DNA of 64,000 bases, taken from positions 128,771,033-128,835,032 of the forward strand of contig JBAIZL010000002.1 in the NCBI GenBank assembly GCA_036971475.1. Reading direction: 5' to 3'. This document shows, piece by piece, positions 51,779 to 62,995 of the stretch (positions are counted from its first letter, which is position 1; each line of letters opens with the position of its first letter). This DNA is from Prosapia bicincta (lineage: Eukaryota; Arthropoda; Insecta; Hemiptera; Cercopidae). The translations under genes and the position numbers were made by a program. The notes beneath the pieces were generated by a model that was not told the origin of the DNA, did no database searches, and worked only from the letters and a program-made list of their open reading frames with translations.

Positions 51779-52452
51779 TACCTTGATCTTGGGAACTCCC
51801 CAGACCAACTACGATGGAGAAATAGCAGCTAAACAAAATAGCCCCTACACAGACAGTTTTCTTCGTCGATTCACAAGCGGCTAACAGAAACCTATCACGC
51901 AATACAGATACAGACTGCAAAAGAACAACGGAAACAAGAAAAGCCCTGGAACACCTGGCAAATAAAGGTTGGCTTATAACTTTACAATGGATCCCAAACC
52001 ATGTTAGCATCTATGGAAATGAGAGGGCAGACTTTCTCGCCAAAAAAGGCACATTCATGGCACAACCCATTTGTATGCCCTCGTAGCAAAGCACGAAAAC
52101 CCTCATCAATGCAACTATCGACCGGGCCAGCAAACTGCACCTCACACAGCAATCAGCAGGAAGAAAATGAGAAAACCTAGTCACCACAGGGCTCATCGAC
52201 CACAGACTTCCACGAGCTGTAGGTGTTGCCAAGTTCAGAAACCGGCCACGACTACCTGGCCGCCCATCCACATCGCATCGGCGTGCTTCTAACATTGAAT
52301 GCCCTCTCTGTGGACACGATAAGATGGATGCGGATCATCTGATGAAATTCAATGCGCTCGACCATTCCGGAGAGGATGATGATCCACTTGTTCGTCTATA
52401 CAGGTCAGCGCGTCACCTAATGGCTCAACAGCCAAAGGTGGGCGTTGGCTAG
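51779..52452 (+). pseudogene. Non-LTR retrotransposon ORF2 3' end: RNase H and CCHC tail
   Basis: The first frame reads LGTPQTNYDGEIAA (RNase H Glu). After a frameshift the long frame reads TVFFVDSQAANRNLSRNTDT (catalytic Asp), HLANKGWLITLQWIPNHV and IYGNERADFLAKKGT (last Asp). Then come TAG, TGA, a tail with FRNRPRLPGRPS, and ECPLCGHDKMDADHLMKFNA, a decayed CxxC...H...C zinc knuckle in which C has become F. It ends at TAG 52450-52452. RNase H followed by a CCHC tail is known in I-like and related non-LTR clades. The 5' side (RT) is missing, so this is a 5'-truncated insertion. Confidence 0.88.
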
Positions 52453-52522
52453 TAAGTAAGTTGAAAGAGAGCATAAAATTTACTATTTAGAGAAAATATA
52501 TAGACTTTATTTTTCCACTCAT

Positions 52523-52558
52523 AGATGTTTCCATATCCAAGATATCTTCATCAGGGAA
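52523..52558 (-). ncRNA. Hammerhead-like motif (ACRT stem III), decayed
   Basis: On the minus strand CTGATGA, A, hairpin ATATC-ttg-GATAT, then GAA, ACAT, C. GAAACATC resembles a GAAACGTC arrangement with one change in the ACGT stem III. Helix I is weak. It lies just past the retroelement relic. Confidence 0.5.
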
Positions 52559-53109
52559 AACTATGCACTCACTAAAAAGATATTTTACATAATTTTAAAA
52601 CTTGTGTTTTCGAAACATGAATGAGTGAAAAAAACAAAGTGTGTATTTGCTGTGAGTAGTGACTTTTGTACTCTTTTTATATAGATTATAAAATCGAGGT
52701 TCCCTTATGCAATCAGCTGATGGAGTAGTGCAGGGTAGGTTAGTTAAATGAGAGTTGCTCGAAATTTAATTCACTTTTGATTGATTTACTTGTAAGAGCA
52801 GTATTCAAGTGATCTATACAACACTCAAGTAGAGTACGTAAAGTTGGATATAACATTTCCCACATAAGGTTTATGAAGTAGAGAGGTCTCATCTTATACA
52901 ATAATATAATGATAAAAATGTTTACGTTTAGGAGGTTTCTCGGTAATCGATATTGCAGCTTCCCCTTACTTAGAAGCATATTCGATACGAGGAATTGTTT
53001 TCGACGAAACGATAAAGCTTATTTGCTTGTTGTGTTTTTTAAAAATAAAATTTCGCTAAAGGAACACGACTTAATAGAAGTTCACGAACTATGGCGCAAA
53101 CAGTAACGA

Positions 53110-53950
53110 CCTCGGGCAGTTGCCAGTTTTATTGCTATAAATCTGGATTAATGAAAGTTACATGAATCCATAAATGAAGCGTGTAAGGCCGAAATGGCGC
53201 GCTCTCAATGCTGGTCGTCATCGAGGACACACTCATGAAATCCTGATTTCATGATCACACTTTGGTCAAACTTTTGTAACTGAGAGTTATAGGGTAATTG
53301 TTGAAGTAGTGACTCCGTTCACAAAATCTTTGGTGATGTTACGTTTGGTTAGGTTAGGTTAGGTGGTGGTTTCAGCGGCTGTCTTCTTAAACACGGGCTG
53401 TAGGTATGATACTGAATCAGGGGTGTTGGTATGTGTCTGGAAAAAGGAAGAGGCGTTTACTTCTATGGGGACGGATAAAGATGGTGTTATGCTAAGCGAT
53501 TGGTATTGTTTAAATTAAGTGGAACTGTCGTTTTTCGTTCTACCAGAAATACACTTAAAACCTAGATTTTAAACCTAACAATCCAGCTTGAAAACGAATT
53601 TCCAATAGCTTAAACCTAATTATAAATCACCCTCGTCGAAACTACAAAATGGCTCAAGCTAAATTTCTTAACCTAATACATGAGGAGAGGAATGAAAATG
53701 AGGAAGAGAGAAATTGAAAAAAAAATTGTTTACATTTTTCCCCTTAAGATAAATATATCACCTTATAGTTGACCAACTTAGTTTGAGTGACGAAAAGTGC
53801 TTAAATCGTTTATAAAGCTTAAAAGAAAACTTATACAGTACATTTGATTCATTATGTATTTTAAGGAATTTACTGAAAGATCCGCAGATGTGTTTCTAAG
53901 TTTAATAAGTAACTAAATCCTTAACATATATAGTAAAATAAATAACCTAT
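53110..53950. other. Unrecognised DNA with three TTAGG units
   Basis: gttaggttaggttaggt at about 53348-53364 is three units of the arthropod telomere motif, too short to be more than a chance or interstitial trace. Nothing else is supported. Confidence 0.5.
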
Positions 53951-53959
53951 ATCATTGTT

Positions 53960-54350
53960 ACGTTCACACAAGAGTTCAACAATTTATAAGGCAATCTTAG
54001 CTAAATACCTATTTAATAGCTCATACACGTTTATTATTCTATTATTTACACAGTTGACATTTTTAAAGGCGTCTAAACAGTGTTTTAATTAGGTCTGCTA
54101 ATAACTACAGAGTTCGCCAATAGTCTCTTTACACTTGACCTCAATGTCAGTGTCTGTCACTACAGCTTTATTCTTTTCACTACATTACAAAATACTATCA
54201 ATTTGCGACCCTTGCCCTATTAGATATCGACTTCCTGCTTCCAGTAACTTCTCGTACTTTCTAGCCGCTTCACTTCTTACGTTCTAGACTCTAAGAGAAA
54301 TGTGTGGCTGTTGCATCCGTTCAAGTGTCTATGTGGTCAAGTGAGCATAG
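53960..54350 (+). repeat. Dispersed element D, unexpanded copy
   Basis: It aligns on both sides with the flanks of the 32-bp array (41840-42070 and 47630-47830). Where the array should be, it has only aatgtcagtgtctgtcacta through tattcttttcactacatta (54138-54186), equal to one or two diverged units. Confidence 0.65.
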
Positions 54351-55169
54351 ATCCAAGTTCGATCTCACTAACCGCTAAAGAGTATTTGAGCTAATCTTTA
54401 GCCGCCATGTTAAACAATTTCTGAAAACGCCATTAAGAGCCGAACGCAGAGATTATTTTGAGAAATAGAAGCGCATTGCATGTCAGGCTTGTTAGATTAC
54501 TTTCCTGTAATATCGTCCAGCTTTCATAAGGCTTTTATACACGTTTCACCTAACAAACCATGTCAATTGTAATAAAATTAATAGTTATGAATATTGTAAA
54601 TATATAAAAAAACATATAATAAAGCAAGGTTACGTACTCGCACATAACACCATTGAAAAGAGAAACAAATACATAATGCAATTAAAGTCATAGAATTCCA
54701 GCAATTGAACACACAAACACTGTTAATTTTAGACGTTTCTGACATTTACTTGGCTGTTTATGCTAATATTTCTTGTTTTAAAACTCAACTTAATAAGATA
54801 ATTTGCATCTGCAGTGGGAAATGAATACACTCAGAATTTCCTACTGTAGGAAGTCAGTTCAAACAGTTGATAATATTAAAAGTAATAAATGATATATTAA
54901 ATAATATATACTAGATTTAAAACCTCTGTTAAAATCCGGTTTCTGTGAAAAAATTACCGTTTTGATCATGCTGATCTCTTTTGCAATATATGGCATTTGC
55001 ATCTAATGGCAGCCGCAACATTTTTTGTTGCTGGTTTGAATTTTTACATTTACGTGCTCGAATGTGGCATGTACGATGGTATGTTTTGTGTTTGAATCAT
55101 ATTTTTAATTTCTTTTTATTCGTTTTTTAAATAGGGCGTCAGGTAAATGTTTGCTCCATTGAAGGTTTA

Positions 55170-55450
55170 TTAATTATACGAGCGTATGTTGATACGTTTG
55201 TGCTTGCAAATTAAACATTTTCCACATATCAACTTATAGACACTGTTTTTTGTCTTTAATAGTTTTACGTAATTTTCTGTTGGGAAAGGACGATTATTTC
55301 TTATAAAATGTGTTAATAGTTCTTGTATTGTTTCATTTAAAAATCGTAGGTTTGATATACTTGTATACATTTACTTGTTATTTATATTTTTTGCCTAATT
55401 TCTTTTCTTAGTTAATTTTCTAATAAATTCGTCTATTTCGTTATGAATAA
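55170..55450 (-). pseudogene. Possible PLE region upstream of GIY-YIG
   Basis: The frame reads MYTSISNLRFLNETIQELLT, HFIRNNRPFPTENYVKLLK and TKNSVYKLICGKC, where VYKL-C--C resembles the GIY half of the PLE endonuclease (compare GVYKLTCSSC and GVYKLNCDEC elsewhere in this window). The following residues (LICKHKRINIRSYN) do not give a YIG. Weak but suggestive. Confidence 0.4.
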
Positions 55451-55459
55451 ACGTTTTGT

Positions 55460-56300
55460 TTTAATATTTCATATTTATTTACCACTTACTTAATTTTCAT
55501 CAAATTTCTTCTGATAATGAATTCTCCAATATTTAAATTTTCAAGCCAAATAAAAATAAAATTATTTCAAAATGAAAAATAAAAGAGAGTAATTTTACGT
55601 TACATAAAAACGTATAAATTTCAACTTCTGATTGTTTGTATTTACCTCAGGATTTAACTTCATTTATATAAGATATAGTCGTGGGATCAACGTTTTACAA
55701 AATCTATATACAAATTTAAATTTTTTGTTAGTTTATATAAAATTAAAAAATTCCAATTTTTTTACATTAGTTTATTATATTAAAGTTTCAGTAACGCTTG
55801 TGGCCATATTTGACTTCTACAGGACATTTTGTAGAGAACCTAAATCAGAGAAAAACCTTTTGCAAGCTTTAACTAGAAAGAGAATAGTTTTCAGACCCTT
55901 GCTGGAAAAAACTTGTTTTCTCATTTTTGTATTTATTGCTATTTTTATTAATATTACTCTTATAAATTTGTACTGAGATTGAAATAGATAAACATCTGAT
56001 AGTAACAGAGGTAGTTTGAAAATTTAAACTCCAGTACATGGGCATACTGAATGTAAACAAATACGCAGAGTATAGATTTGAAAAAGATAAATATCCTCCA
56101 AGGCAGAGTTATAAAGAGAACGAAATGGATAGATTGCTACGCGAAGAAAGATTTCCACATGCATGACAAGATAGAAATATATAGAGATAATTTTCAGACA
56201 GAAAGACACGGCTTTTAGTTTTTTTTGTTGGAACCTTAATTACTGTATTAAAATGATACATGGATTGAGATAGTCAAACGACTAAACAGAATAACAAAAC
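55460..56300. other. Unrecognised AT-rich DNA
   Basis: A 114-codon frame at 55632-55976 is rich in F, I, L and Y, as expected by chance in AT-rich DNA. No motif. Confidence 0.5.
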
Positions 56301-56307
56301 GACCAAA

Positions 56308-56376
56308 TGAAAGAGGGGGGAGAGTGAGAGAGAGGGGGAGAAAAGGAAGAGAGAGCAGAGAGAGGAGGGGAAATGA
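56308..56376. repeat. Polypurine tract
   Basis: About 65 bp of almost pure G and A (gagagagggggagaaaagga...). Could form triplex or simple-sequence structures. Confidence 0.85.
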
Positions 56377-56544
56377 ATATAACAAACCAAGGCTATAAAG
56401 ATTCATAACGTTTTTAGAAATTAGAAATCCTAACTGTTTTATTGCAATTTAGTTATAATAAAAATAAATAATAACAATATAAAACTTCAAAGAAAAATCA
56501 ATTCCTACTCAAGATACCGAAGAAAAATTTTACCTCCTTTTTAT

Positions 56545-56938
56545 TTCATAATTACAACTAATATAAATATGTGTGAATTGTGTTGTAGTTTCGTTTCGCT
56601 TTCCTTTCGCATTGTCCCTTTATGAAGCAAGGTTCAATACCGTTAATGCAGTTAGTTTAATTTTATTCTTTTCATTCTTTTTTAATCCTTTGCTTTATTT
56701 ATGATATTGTGTGGTAACCATGGCAACAATTTAATATTATACAATGGAACTTTCGACGACAATCAGATGGAGGTAAAAAAAATCCATATACTTTTTAAGT
56801 AATACACTTCCAACTATTGCAAAGTTGGCTCAGTGCCAAAGCATTAGACTTAAAACATGAAGATACTTAGGTCGAATCCGGCAAAGAATCCCCAGATTCT
56901 TAAATTTTAATTATTGTATAAATATTTGAAAAAACCCG
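56545..56938 (+). repeat. Dispersed repeat family C with tRNA-like box, copy 2
   Basis: It matches 31547-32075 and has the better-kept tRNA-like stretch at 56825-56890: tggctcagtgccaaagcatt (A-box region) and ttaggtcgaatccgg (B-box, one T short). The order resembles tRNA-Phe-like sequences, but the anticodon arm is degenerate. Confidence 0.7.
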
Positions 56939-57879
56939 TATTAACATCAATTGCCATCCACTATAGGTTTAAAAAAATCTATTTGAATTTGATGGGATGG
57001 ATAAAATTTTATTTTATTAACGGTTGAAAATTTGTACAACATATATATATATATATCAGGAGAGTGTGAGCTAATAGAAGGAATTTAATAATAAAAAATA
57101 TTACAAACAACTAATTTTAAAAATATAAAGAACAATATTACATTGAACACAGATAAATAACTTTAAAAGTCTAAGAATGAGTTTTTCCTTGAAATGTCTG
57201 TAAAATATAAACAACAGTCATACATATGGAAAAGAGAGTGTAAAAGACAAGATCAGAATCCATGAAAGAGAATCCTGATTAAGCGCCTTAGAATTTTTAT
57301 TATGCAATAAGCTCAGCACATTAACATACAACTGTATCTTACATCAGACGGAAAACTTCAGAGCCTGCATAAAAACTGCCTTCATTTTGACAATGGGTTG
57401 CCATGAAAAAAATAACCTTAATTTCATGTCTCCTTTATGCGATCTGAACAAAACAGAAGTTTTTTAACAGAAGGGCCAAAATCGTGACGTCTCGACTATT
57501 TTTGTTCAACCTCAATCTAAAAAAAGGTATTTCAGACGTTATATTTAAAAAAATATAAGACAAGTAATATTAACGTATGAGCTTACAGAAACTTGTAAAG
57601 GTCAAGTTCCAACTCTTAACTGTTATTATTGAAATTCTTGAATCGATAATAGTTTTAAAAAAAATAAAATATATGTATCCAATAAAAATTGCTTTAAGAT
57701 TTGCTTAGTTACAGGCAGTTCAAAAATGTAATATATGAAATGTACAGTTTTTTGTACAGTCTGATGTGCCTTATTCTATTTCAATCTCAAATTTGTATTT
57801 TTATACACTGAAATAAACTGCGTTGGGCGCTTCTAACATATTTTAACATGGAAAAATATTTATTTCACGTCGTAAGCTT

Positions 57880-58015
57880 CAGATTTCCGAAAAAGAACGG
57901 ATTGAGACGAAGACTTTCGAAAACCAAACACGACGCTTATAATGAAGCCGGTAACGCTAACAACTGTTTTCGTCTTCACTTAGAGGTTATATTGAGGTTA
58001 TGTTAAAATATTTTT
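57880..58015 (+). repeat. Dispersed repeat family B, copy 3
   Basis: agatttccgaaaaagaacgg, cgaaaaccaaacacgacg and cttcacttagaggttat correspond to copies 1 and 2. Confidence 0.6.
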
Positions 58016-58462
58016 TAGGTGTTATTATACGAAATATTAAAAATATAGTGTATTTGGTTAAATTATGTTATACAGTATGATTTCATACGATATCTGCTTA
58101 TATTATTCACAGGTTATATTACTTTCTGCAACGAACAGAACAATATTGAGTTAAAATATTTTAATTTAGTATTATATAAAATTTATTAAAAATATTACTG
58201 TAATTTATATTTCAATAATATTTACTATAGTGAATTCAATATATCACAATATTGAATGATATTTCTGAACATCTAGAAAAAACGTATTAATTACATTTGT
58301 CATTCAAATCCTACCTTCTATCGTTTTGTTACACTAGTTTTTGAACGTGTTTTTTTGATATTGAAAAATTTCGTTAAAATACATTTATACCAAGGGGAAT
58401 TTTATATTTATTTAGTTTTTATTCAGAATGATTTTTCAATTCCTTCTATTAGTTCACACTCT

Positions 58463-58466
<4 letters not shown>

Positions 58467-58526
<60 letters not shown>
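58467..58526. repeat. (TA)n, left of a PLE palindrome
   Basis: About 28 TA units. To the left is the family A end motif ttctattagttcacactctc. Confidence 0.95.
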
Positions 58527-58529
<3 letters not shown>

Positions 58530-58560
58530 TAAATATGGTGATATGTTTTCTTGTAATATA

Positions 58561-58743
58561 GTTAATAAATTTAAAATATTTCAAAAACAAGAATACTTTT
58601 AATGAATATATTTATTCAAAGCTTTTCGCCGATAAAATAGTATCAGCATCTTCAGGAAAATAATTATCTAATTATAATAAATAAATAATTATAATAAATA
58701 TATTCATTAAAAGTATTCTTGTTTTTGAAATATTTTAAATTTA

Positions 58744-58747
<4 letters not shown>
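58561..58747 (-). mobile_element. PLE-terminus palindrome (AAGCTT family)
   Basis: Arms about 58563-58612 and 58697-58746 are inverted copies (aaaatatttcaaaaacaaga against tcttgtttttgaaatatttt). The ribozyme lies in the left half of the centre. (TA)n continues directly at 58749. Confidence 0.85.
58614..58659 (-). ncRNA. Hammerhead ribozyme-like motif 8 (AAGCTT)
   Basis: CTGAAGA (58649-58655), T, helix II GCTGAT/ATCGGC with one G-U pair, GAA (58625-58627), AAGCTT (58619-58624), H17 T, helix I TTC/GAA. Core complete; helix I is short. Confidence 0.75.

Positions 58748-58748
<1 letters not shown>

Positions 58749-58793
<45 letters not shown>
58749..58793. repeat. (TA)n between two PLE palindromes
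   Basis: About 22 TA units, with PLE ends on both sides. Confidence 0.95.
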
Positions 58794-58795
<2 letters not shown>

Positions 58796-58966
58796 AAACC
58801 AACTAAAGTTATTCAAATACAATCATTATTTAATAATTTATATTCAAAGGTTTTCGTTGATAAACAGTACCAACATCATCAAGAATGAATAATACAATAA
58901 TGCCTAATAACAATAATTCTTGTATTTTAATAACCTTAGTTGGTTTTTATTATTAAATTAGAAAAC

Positions 58967-58971
<5 letters not shown>
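58794..58971 (-). mobile_element. PLE-terminus palindrome, diverged
   Basis: Arms caaaaccaactaaagttatt (58794) and aataaccttagttggttttt (58928-58947) are inverted. It contains a mutated ribozyme and ends against (TA)n at 58972-59001. Confidence 0.8.
58842..58886 (-). ncRNA. Hammerhead-like motif, core mutated (TTGATGA)
   Basis: ATTC, TTGATGA (C3 changed to T), GTTGG/ATCAAC helix II, GAA, AACCTT (no longer self-complementary), T, GAAT. Expected inactive. Confidence 0.7.
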
Positions 58972-59003
<32 letters not shown>

Positions 59004-59067
59004 CAATATCTATTCTTGTGTATTAATAAAGAACTAAGTCAAAATACAAATACAAGAATTATAATTG

Positions 59068-59123
<56 letters not shown>
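58972..59123. repeat. (TA)n - PLE end fragment - (TA)n
   Basis: Between (TA)n at 58972-59001 and 59069-59123 lies a 67-bp fragment with attcttgtgtattaataaag and aaaatacaaatacaagaatt, the outermost part of the AAGCTT-family terminus seen at 35285-35350. It stops where the second TA tract begins. Confidence 0.85.
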
Positions 59124-59127
<4 letters not shown>

Positions 59128-59139
59128 AGCTTTGCAACA

Positions 59140-59400
59140 CTGTTTTCTTGTATTAACTTATCACTTTCACTATATGCACTTCAAGAAGAATCTTACTTGC
59201 TATTTATGCGAGTTAACTTTCAAAGATTGATAGTATCTCCATTATCGAGAATCACTGACCGGGGGGTTGTAGTAGATTCAGTCTTGATATTTTGTCTCTG
59301 AGTATGCCCGATGATGGAGACAAGGCCAGTCTTTGAAAGTTAACTCGCATAAATACCAAGTAAGATTCTTGTTTAAGTACATATAGTGAAAGTGGGGTAT
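59140..59400 (+). mobile_element. PLE-like inverted terminal repeats (AGTTAACT family)
   Basis: Left arm 59155-59260 and right arm about 59300-59395 are inverted copies (cactttcactatatgcactt against aagtacatatagtgaaagtg; tttatgcgagttaactttca against tgaaagttaactcgcataaa). Each carries a ribozyme-like core; the left one (59206-59250, minus) has CGATAA in place of CTGATGA. Confidence 0.8.
59303..59350 (+). ncRNA. Hammerhead ribozyme-like motif 9 (AGTTAACT)
   Basis: Helix I TATGC (59303-59307) with GCATA, box CCGATGA (59308-59314, U4 changed to C), T, helix II GGAGAC/GTCTTT with G-U pairs, GAA 59335-59337, AGTTAACT 59338-59345, H17 C. All helices are good, but the U4 change should reduce or abolish cleavage. 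Confidence 0.7.
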
Positions 59401-59524
59401 TTATATATATAATATTTTCTTGAATTTTGTAGTCTATTACATTCGGCGAATCTTATTAATCACTTAAACAATAGTTTATGACTATCCGAACTTTAAATTT
59501 AGTAAATTTGTTAAAATTTACTGA

Positions 59525-59567
59525 GACAGAACGTTTTCGATCGCTATGTGCCGATCTTCATCAGTGT
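59525..59567 (-). ncRNA. Hammerhead ribozyme-like motif 10 (AACGTT), overlaps ORF stop
   Basis: CTGATGA (59558-59564), A, helix II GATCG/CGATC (59552-59556 with 59539-59543), GAA 59536-59538, AACGTT 59530-59535, H17 C, helix I ACA/TGT. The upstream endonuclease frame reads ...SRTH and stops at TGA 59561-59563, inside the CTGATGA box. Confidence 0.82.
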
Positions 59568-59990
59568 GTTCTGCTTGGAGATGTTGGGTCAAGCGGTGGC
59601 GGTTTTAAAGGTAGGTTTTCGACAGTATCAAAGAGTATGTGTGATTTGTATTGTGTTTGTTCGTTTAATATGTTTGTACTTTGTGTTTTTGTGTGTTTGT
59701 AAATTTCATATTGTTCTATTGTTTTGAGATGCGATCCTTATTTGTTGATGTGTAGGATTTCTAGGTTATGGTAAATGTCTGTGTATTTGTGTTCTGTTTC
59801 TTTCACGTGATTGAGTTGGTGTTCTGTTTGTGTTCCTCGACTCTAGTTTAAAGCTGCGACCTGTCTGTCCAATGTAGAATTTGTTACATTCGTCGCAGTT
59901 CAGTTTGTATACGCCTAGTGCTTGTAGTTTATCTTTGTTGTTGGTGTTGTGTTGTATTTTGTATTGTAACTTGTTATTACAACAATAAGA
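59561..59990 (-). pseudogene. PLE GIY-YIG endonuclease with 3' ribozyme
   Basis: Minus strand: NTNNKDKLQALGVYKLNCDE then CNKFYIGQTGRSFKL (GIY-YIG core with CxxC; YIG at 59856-59876). After a frameshift it continues THQ-type spacing, NLEILHINK, a stop, GSHLKTIEQYEIYKHTKTQS, NILNEQTQYKSHILFDTVEN and LPLKPPPLDPTSPSRTH, ending at 59561. This is nearly the full endonuclease domain and C-terminus of a PLE. The RT upstream is missing beyond about 60000. The direct link from endonuclease to ribozyme identifies the ribozyme palindromes elsewhere as PLE ends. Confidence 0.9.
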
Positions 59991-60285
59991 ATGAGCAGAG
60001 ATTCATTGTACGCCAGACATCCCATACAGTTTGGAGTTACGGTTGAGGTTGGTATGCAGTGTCAACCTGAATGTATTCTAGTCTGTCGGAGAAGATCTGA
60101 TTTTTTAATTTATAATGAACATAAAATCTGAATTATAAAAGCTGGCTCAGAAAAACGGGAAAAATGGTTATGTCAAGCTTGTAGTTGTACAATAAGGTGG
60201 TATCAAATTGCCACATAGAAATGGATATTTAGTTGTAAAGGAGCCGGAGAGGTAAGGAAAGCTCGTTAACTTATGTATTGCCGAC

Positions 60286-60650
60286 ATGGTGACAGTGGCA
60301 CAGCTCCACAAAGCGTATTTCAACGCCATTATGAGATCCAGCCCCGCGGTCAAGTTCTCTCTCTACACGTAATCACGACGGTGGTTCATAACTTTGAGGG
60401 AACTAGTTCGATTAAAACAAACGTCTGGTGGGTTAGTATTGCTTGTAAGAACTCCAAGAACCATTGATGCTGTGCTAGCTGCAGGGTTACTACTTCTTCG
60501 TCCTTTTGTAAGCGACTACATTGTATGGGGCAATTGAAGAACGCCGTGTATAGGAGCAGAACAACAAACCTCGCCCAGCTCAAACTTCACATTAAGCAAA
60601 ACATCGCTAAAACCCCGCTTCTCTATACAAAATCGACTTACTGATGTGTA
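60286..60650 (+). pseudogene. DDE transposase relic (mariner superfamily, internal deletion)
   Basis: The 5' part reads MVTVAQLHKAYFNAIMRSSP, then in shifted frames an RRWF/NFEGTSSIKT segment and VRTPRTIDAV, the order of the N-terminal helix-turn-helix region of arthropod mariner-superfamily transposases. It is joined to a C-terminal part: SDYIVWG, then QLKNAVYRSRTTNLAQLK and HIKQNIAKTP, where DY-xWG-LKN-VY is the third catalytic Asp region. The middle (first two catalytic Asp) is deleted, and several frameshifts and stops are present. Confidence 0.75.
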
Positions 60651-60659
60651 TGGCGAAAT

Positions 60660-62600
60660 GGACAGCACTTGACTGGTGTAATGTTTAAAAAGTGATACCT
60701 AATGAAATTTCTACTCTAGTTAATCATATTTTCACCATTAAATCAAGTTTGGTAAATTCCCTACATTTATTCTATTTATTTCAAAATATCTCGTTTTGCT
60801 GCACGACCTTAGAAATAGCCCGCTATGCAGTGGACAAAGTTTCCTTTATCGTAAACTGAGCCGGTCAAGACTCTCTTTAGACCAATGGTTGACTTGTTTC
60901 TTTGTCTTCGACAAGAGTTTTCACCGCCTGCCGGATAGGGACTAATGCGTTAATGCGTTGTTCCTTGTGATGCAATATCGGAGGCGGTGAATTTCCTGGA
61001 CATTGTACTTCTTTCATTTCCTTTGCCTTTAAAGTTTGTGTAGCCGAAATGACTTCCGAATTTAACACCAATCTTAAATCTGCATCTATAATTTAGTGAT
61101 TTGCTTTTCCTCGACAAAGCTCAAATCAGTAACTGGTTTAAAGACATTTTTTTGGCAGTGATTTGTGGAAAAACGTAAACGAAGGAAAAAAGGTAAAAAA
61201 AGAAGAATGGTGACAAAGAGTACCTGTTTTTCGATTCCAACTCCTTGTCGGTAGAGCATATGAAATCTCTATCCCTACGAATCCAAACACAAATTTATGA
61301 CTCCCGTCAGACCCGAGACTGGGGCCTCTCCCCGAGATACCAGTATGCACGACTCTTGCGACATTGCTGTAAGGTCTGGATCGGTGACCGGCCTGACCCT
61401 GAGACCGGACAAACTCCAACGAGACACTGCTGTTCGGCCGCTTTTTCGGAACCAGTAGAACCTTCCTAATGGCCGGGTTCCCGTACTTCAATACTACCTC
61501 TGATTAGTTCGGTCGGTCCAGATAGTGCAATCGTAACTTTATCCTAAAGATCAGACCCTCAAACCCGGGACTTGGTCCTAAGTGGGCTTTAGCTCAACCC
61601 GTGATATCTTGATAGCAGTATAAACAGACAGAAGTAGTCGAGTTTAGGGAAACTAGAAGAGGGAAAGAAGATATAGATGAAGAAGAATGTTGGCGAGAAG
61701 TACCTGGCTTGTGTCCTAACCTCCTCGCAAAAAACTCTACTTTTATAGATCCTATGAGAGAGTCTACCATACCACTACAGCTTGCTTGCCCTCCAGCTCC
61801 GGTTGGAACTCATCGTGCTTTACTGACTAGGCGGGATGCCGTATAAACAAACACTTGATAGGGAGAATCCCCCGACGAACACTCCTTCGACCTTGATGAG
61901 CAGGTCCTGGGCCTATTTCATCAGCCTCGTCATTCCTGTCCCCGTGAATCCTCTTAGCTCAGTCTTCCTGTCTCTCCTGGACATGATATACGATCCATTT
62001 GTGTCGTTTTTCAGCACGAACCCGCTTTTGAGAGGTTTCAATGCAAGCCGCAGAAAATGTATTTCAGCGTTTATCTATAAGCATAAGGTAAAACCGGAGT
62101 TTCAGTGCGAGTAGAATTGTTCGTGGCACGAAGGGTCCAATTTATCGACAAAAATTGGACCGTTTTCCGGCATGAACACTTACAATACAAAGAGAAGAAG
62201 CTAACGGATACATAAGACATAATTAGCTTAGACCATTGGGAAAGCAATGGTTTACAATACAATTAGGCTGTTTTTCATTAATTAACCTATATTTTACAAG
62301 TATTTATTATTTGTATAAACTTTAATAAAAATTAATTGGTTCCAATATGTTCTTATATACGATATTCTAGGTTCTACATACTTATTTTTGAACCCTCCAT
62401 TCCTTTCTGACTTTTTCCTAAAACTAACGTGGAGCATTACTTCGTCGTCCTAACGGTATATTACCAGATCATCCCCAGTAATACAAAGAGGAGAGTGTTT
62501 GTACTCATTTGTTTACCGATTTCTAATCAGGCTGTTTAGGCTGGCTAGGCCTGATATTAGAACCAGAATATTATTAGAATAATATAAACAAAACTTACTT
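60660..62600. other. Unrecognised, GC-richer segment
   Basis: GC rises between about 61240 and 62000. Open frames include 117 codons on the minus strand (61138-61491) and 92 codons on the + strand (61836-62114). Neither shows a motif I recognise. Two parallel strings, agaagaatggtgacaaagag then tacctg and agaagaatgttggcgagaag then tacctg, sit near 61202 and 61681, hinting at a diverged duplication of about 480 bp. Probably transposon-derived. Confidence 0.35.
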
Positions 62601-62995
62601 GAAGTCAATTCCTACTTAGGCCAGCAAGGAAAAATTTATTTTAGGTACTGTTTATTAAATACCTACAATTATTATAATTAAAGTAGCATAATGCGTTAAA
62701 AAAGCTGTTTTAAAGCTTATTTTATGAAATCATGTTATCACTTATTTTAAGCCAAACGCGACTATATAACTATATTCCATAATTTCCTCTTTTTGTGAAA
62801 CTTTTTCTCCCATATAAAACTAAAATTATTTCATTCATTTTAAATAAATAAATATTTGACAAAACTGTATTAATATCAATTATCATTCACATAAGTTTAA
62901 AAAATATATTTGAGTGAACGAATAAAAAGTATTTATTAAAAATTGAAAGTTTGAACAAGATGTATATAAGGAGAGTGTGAACTAAAAATATGAAT
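62600..62995 (-). repeat. Dispersed repeat family A, copy 3 (inverted)
   Basis: On the minus strand, aggagagtgtgaac-type end, caaactttcaatttttaat, gatattaatacagttttgtc, agttttatatgggagaaaaa and aagctgttttttaacgcatt follow the order of copies 1 and 2. Confidence 0.65.

Noticed and set aside
53348..53364. Telomere sequence (TTAGG)n
   Set aside because: Only three units; common by chance or as interstitial trace, not evidence of a chromosome end.
55632..55976. A 114-aa membrane protein gene
   Set aside because: The hydrophobic composition follows from AT-rich DNA; no start context or homology recognised.
56825..56890. A functional tRNA gene
   Set aside because: B-box lacks a T and the anticodon arm does not fold; the same degenerate sequence recurs in another dispersed copy.
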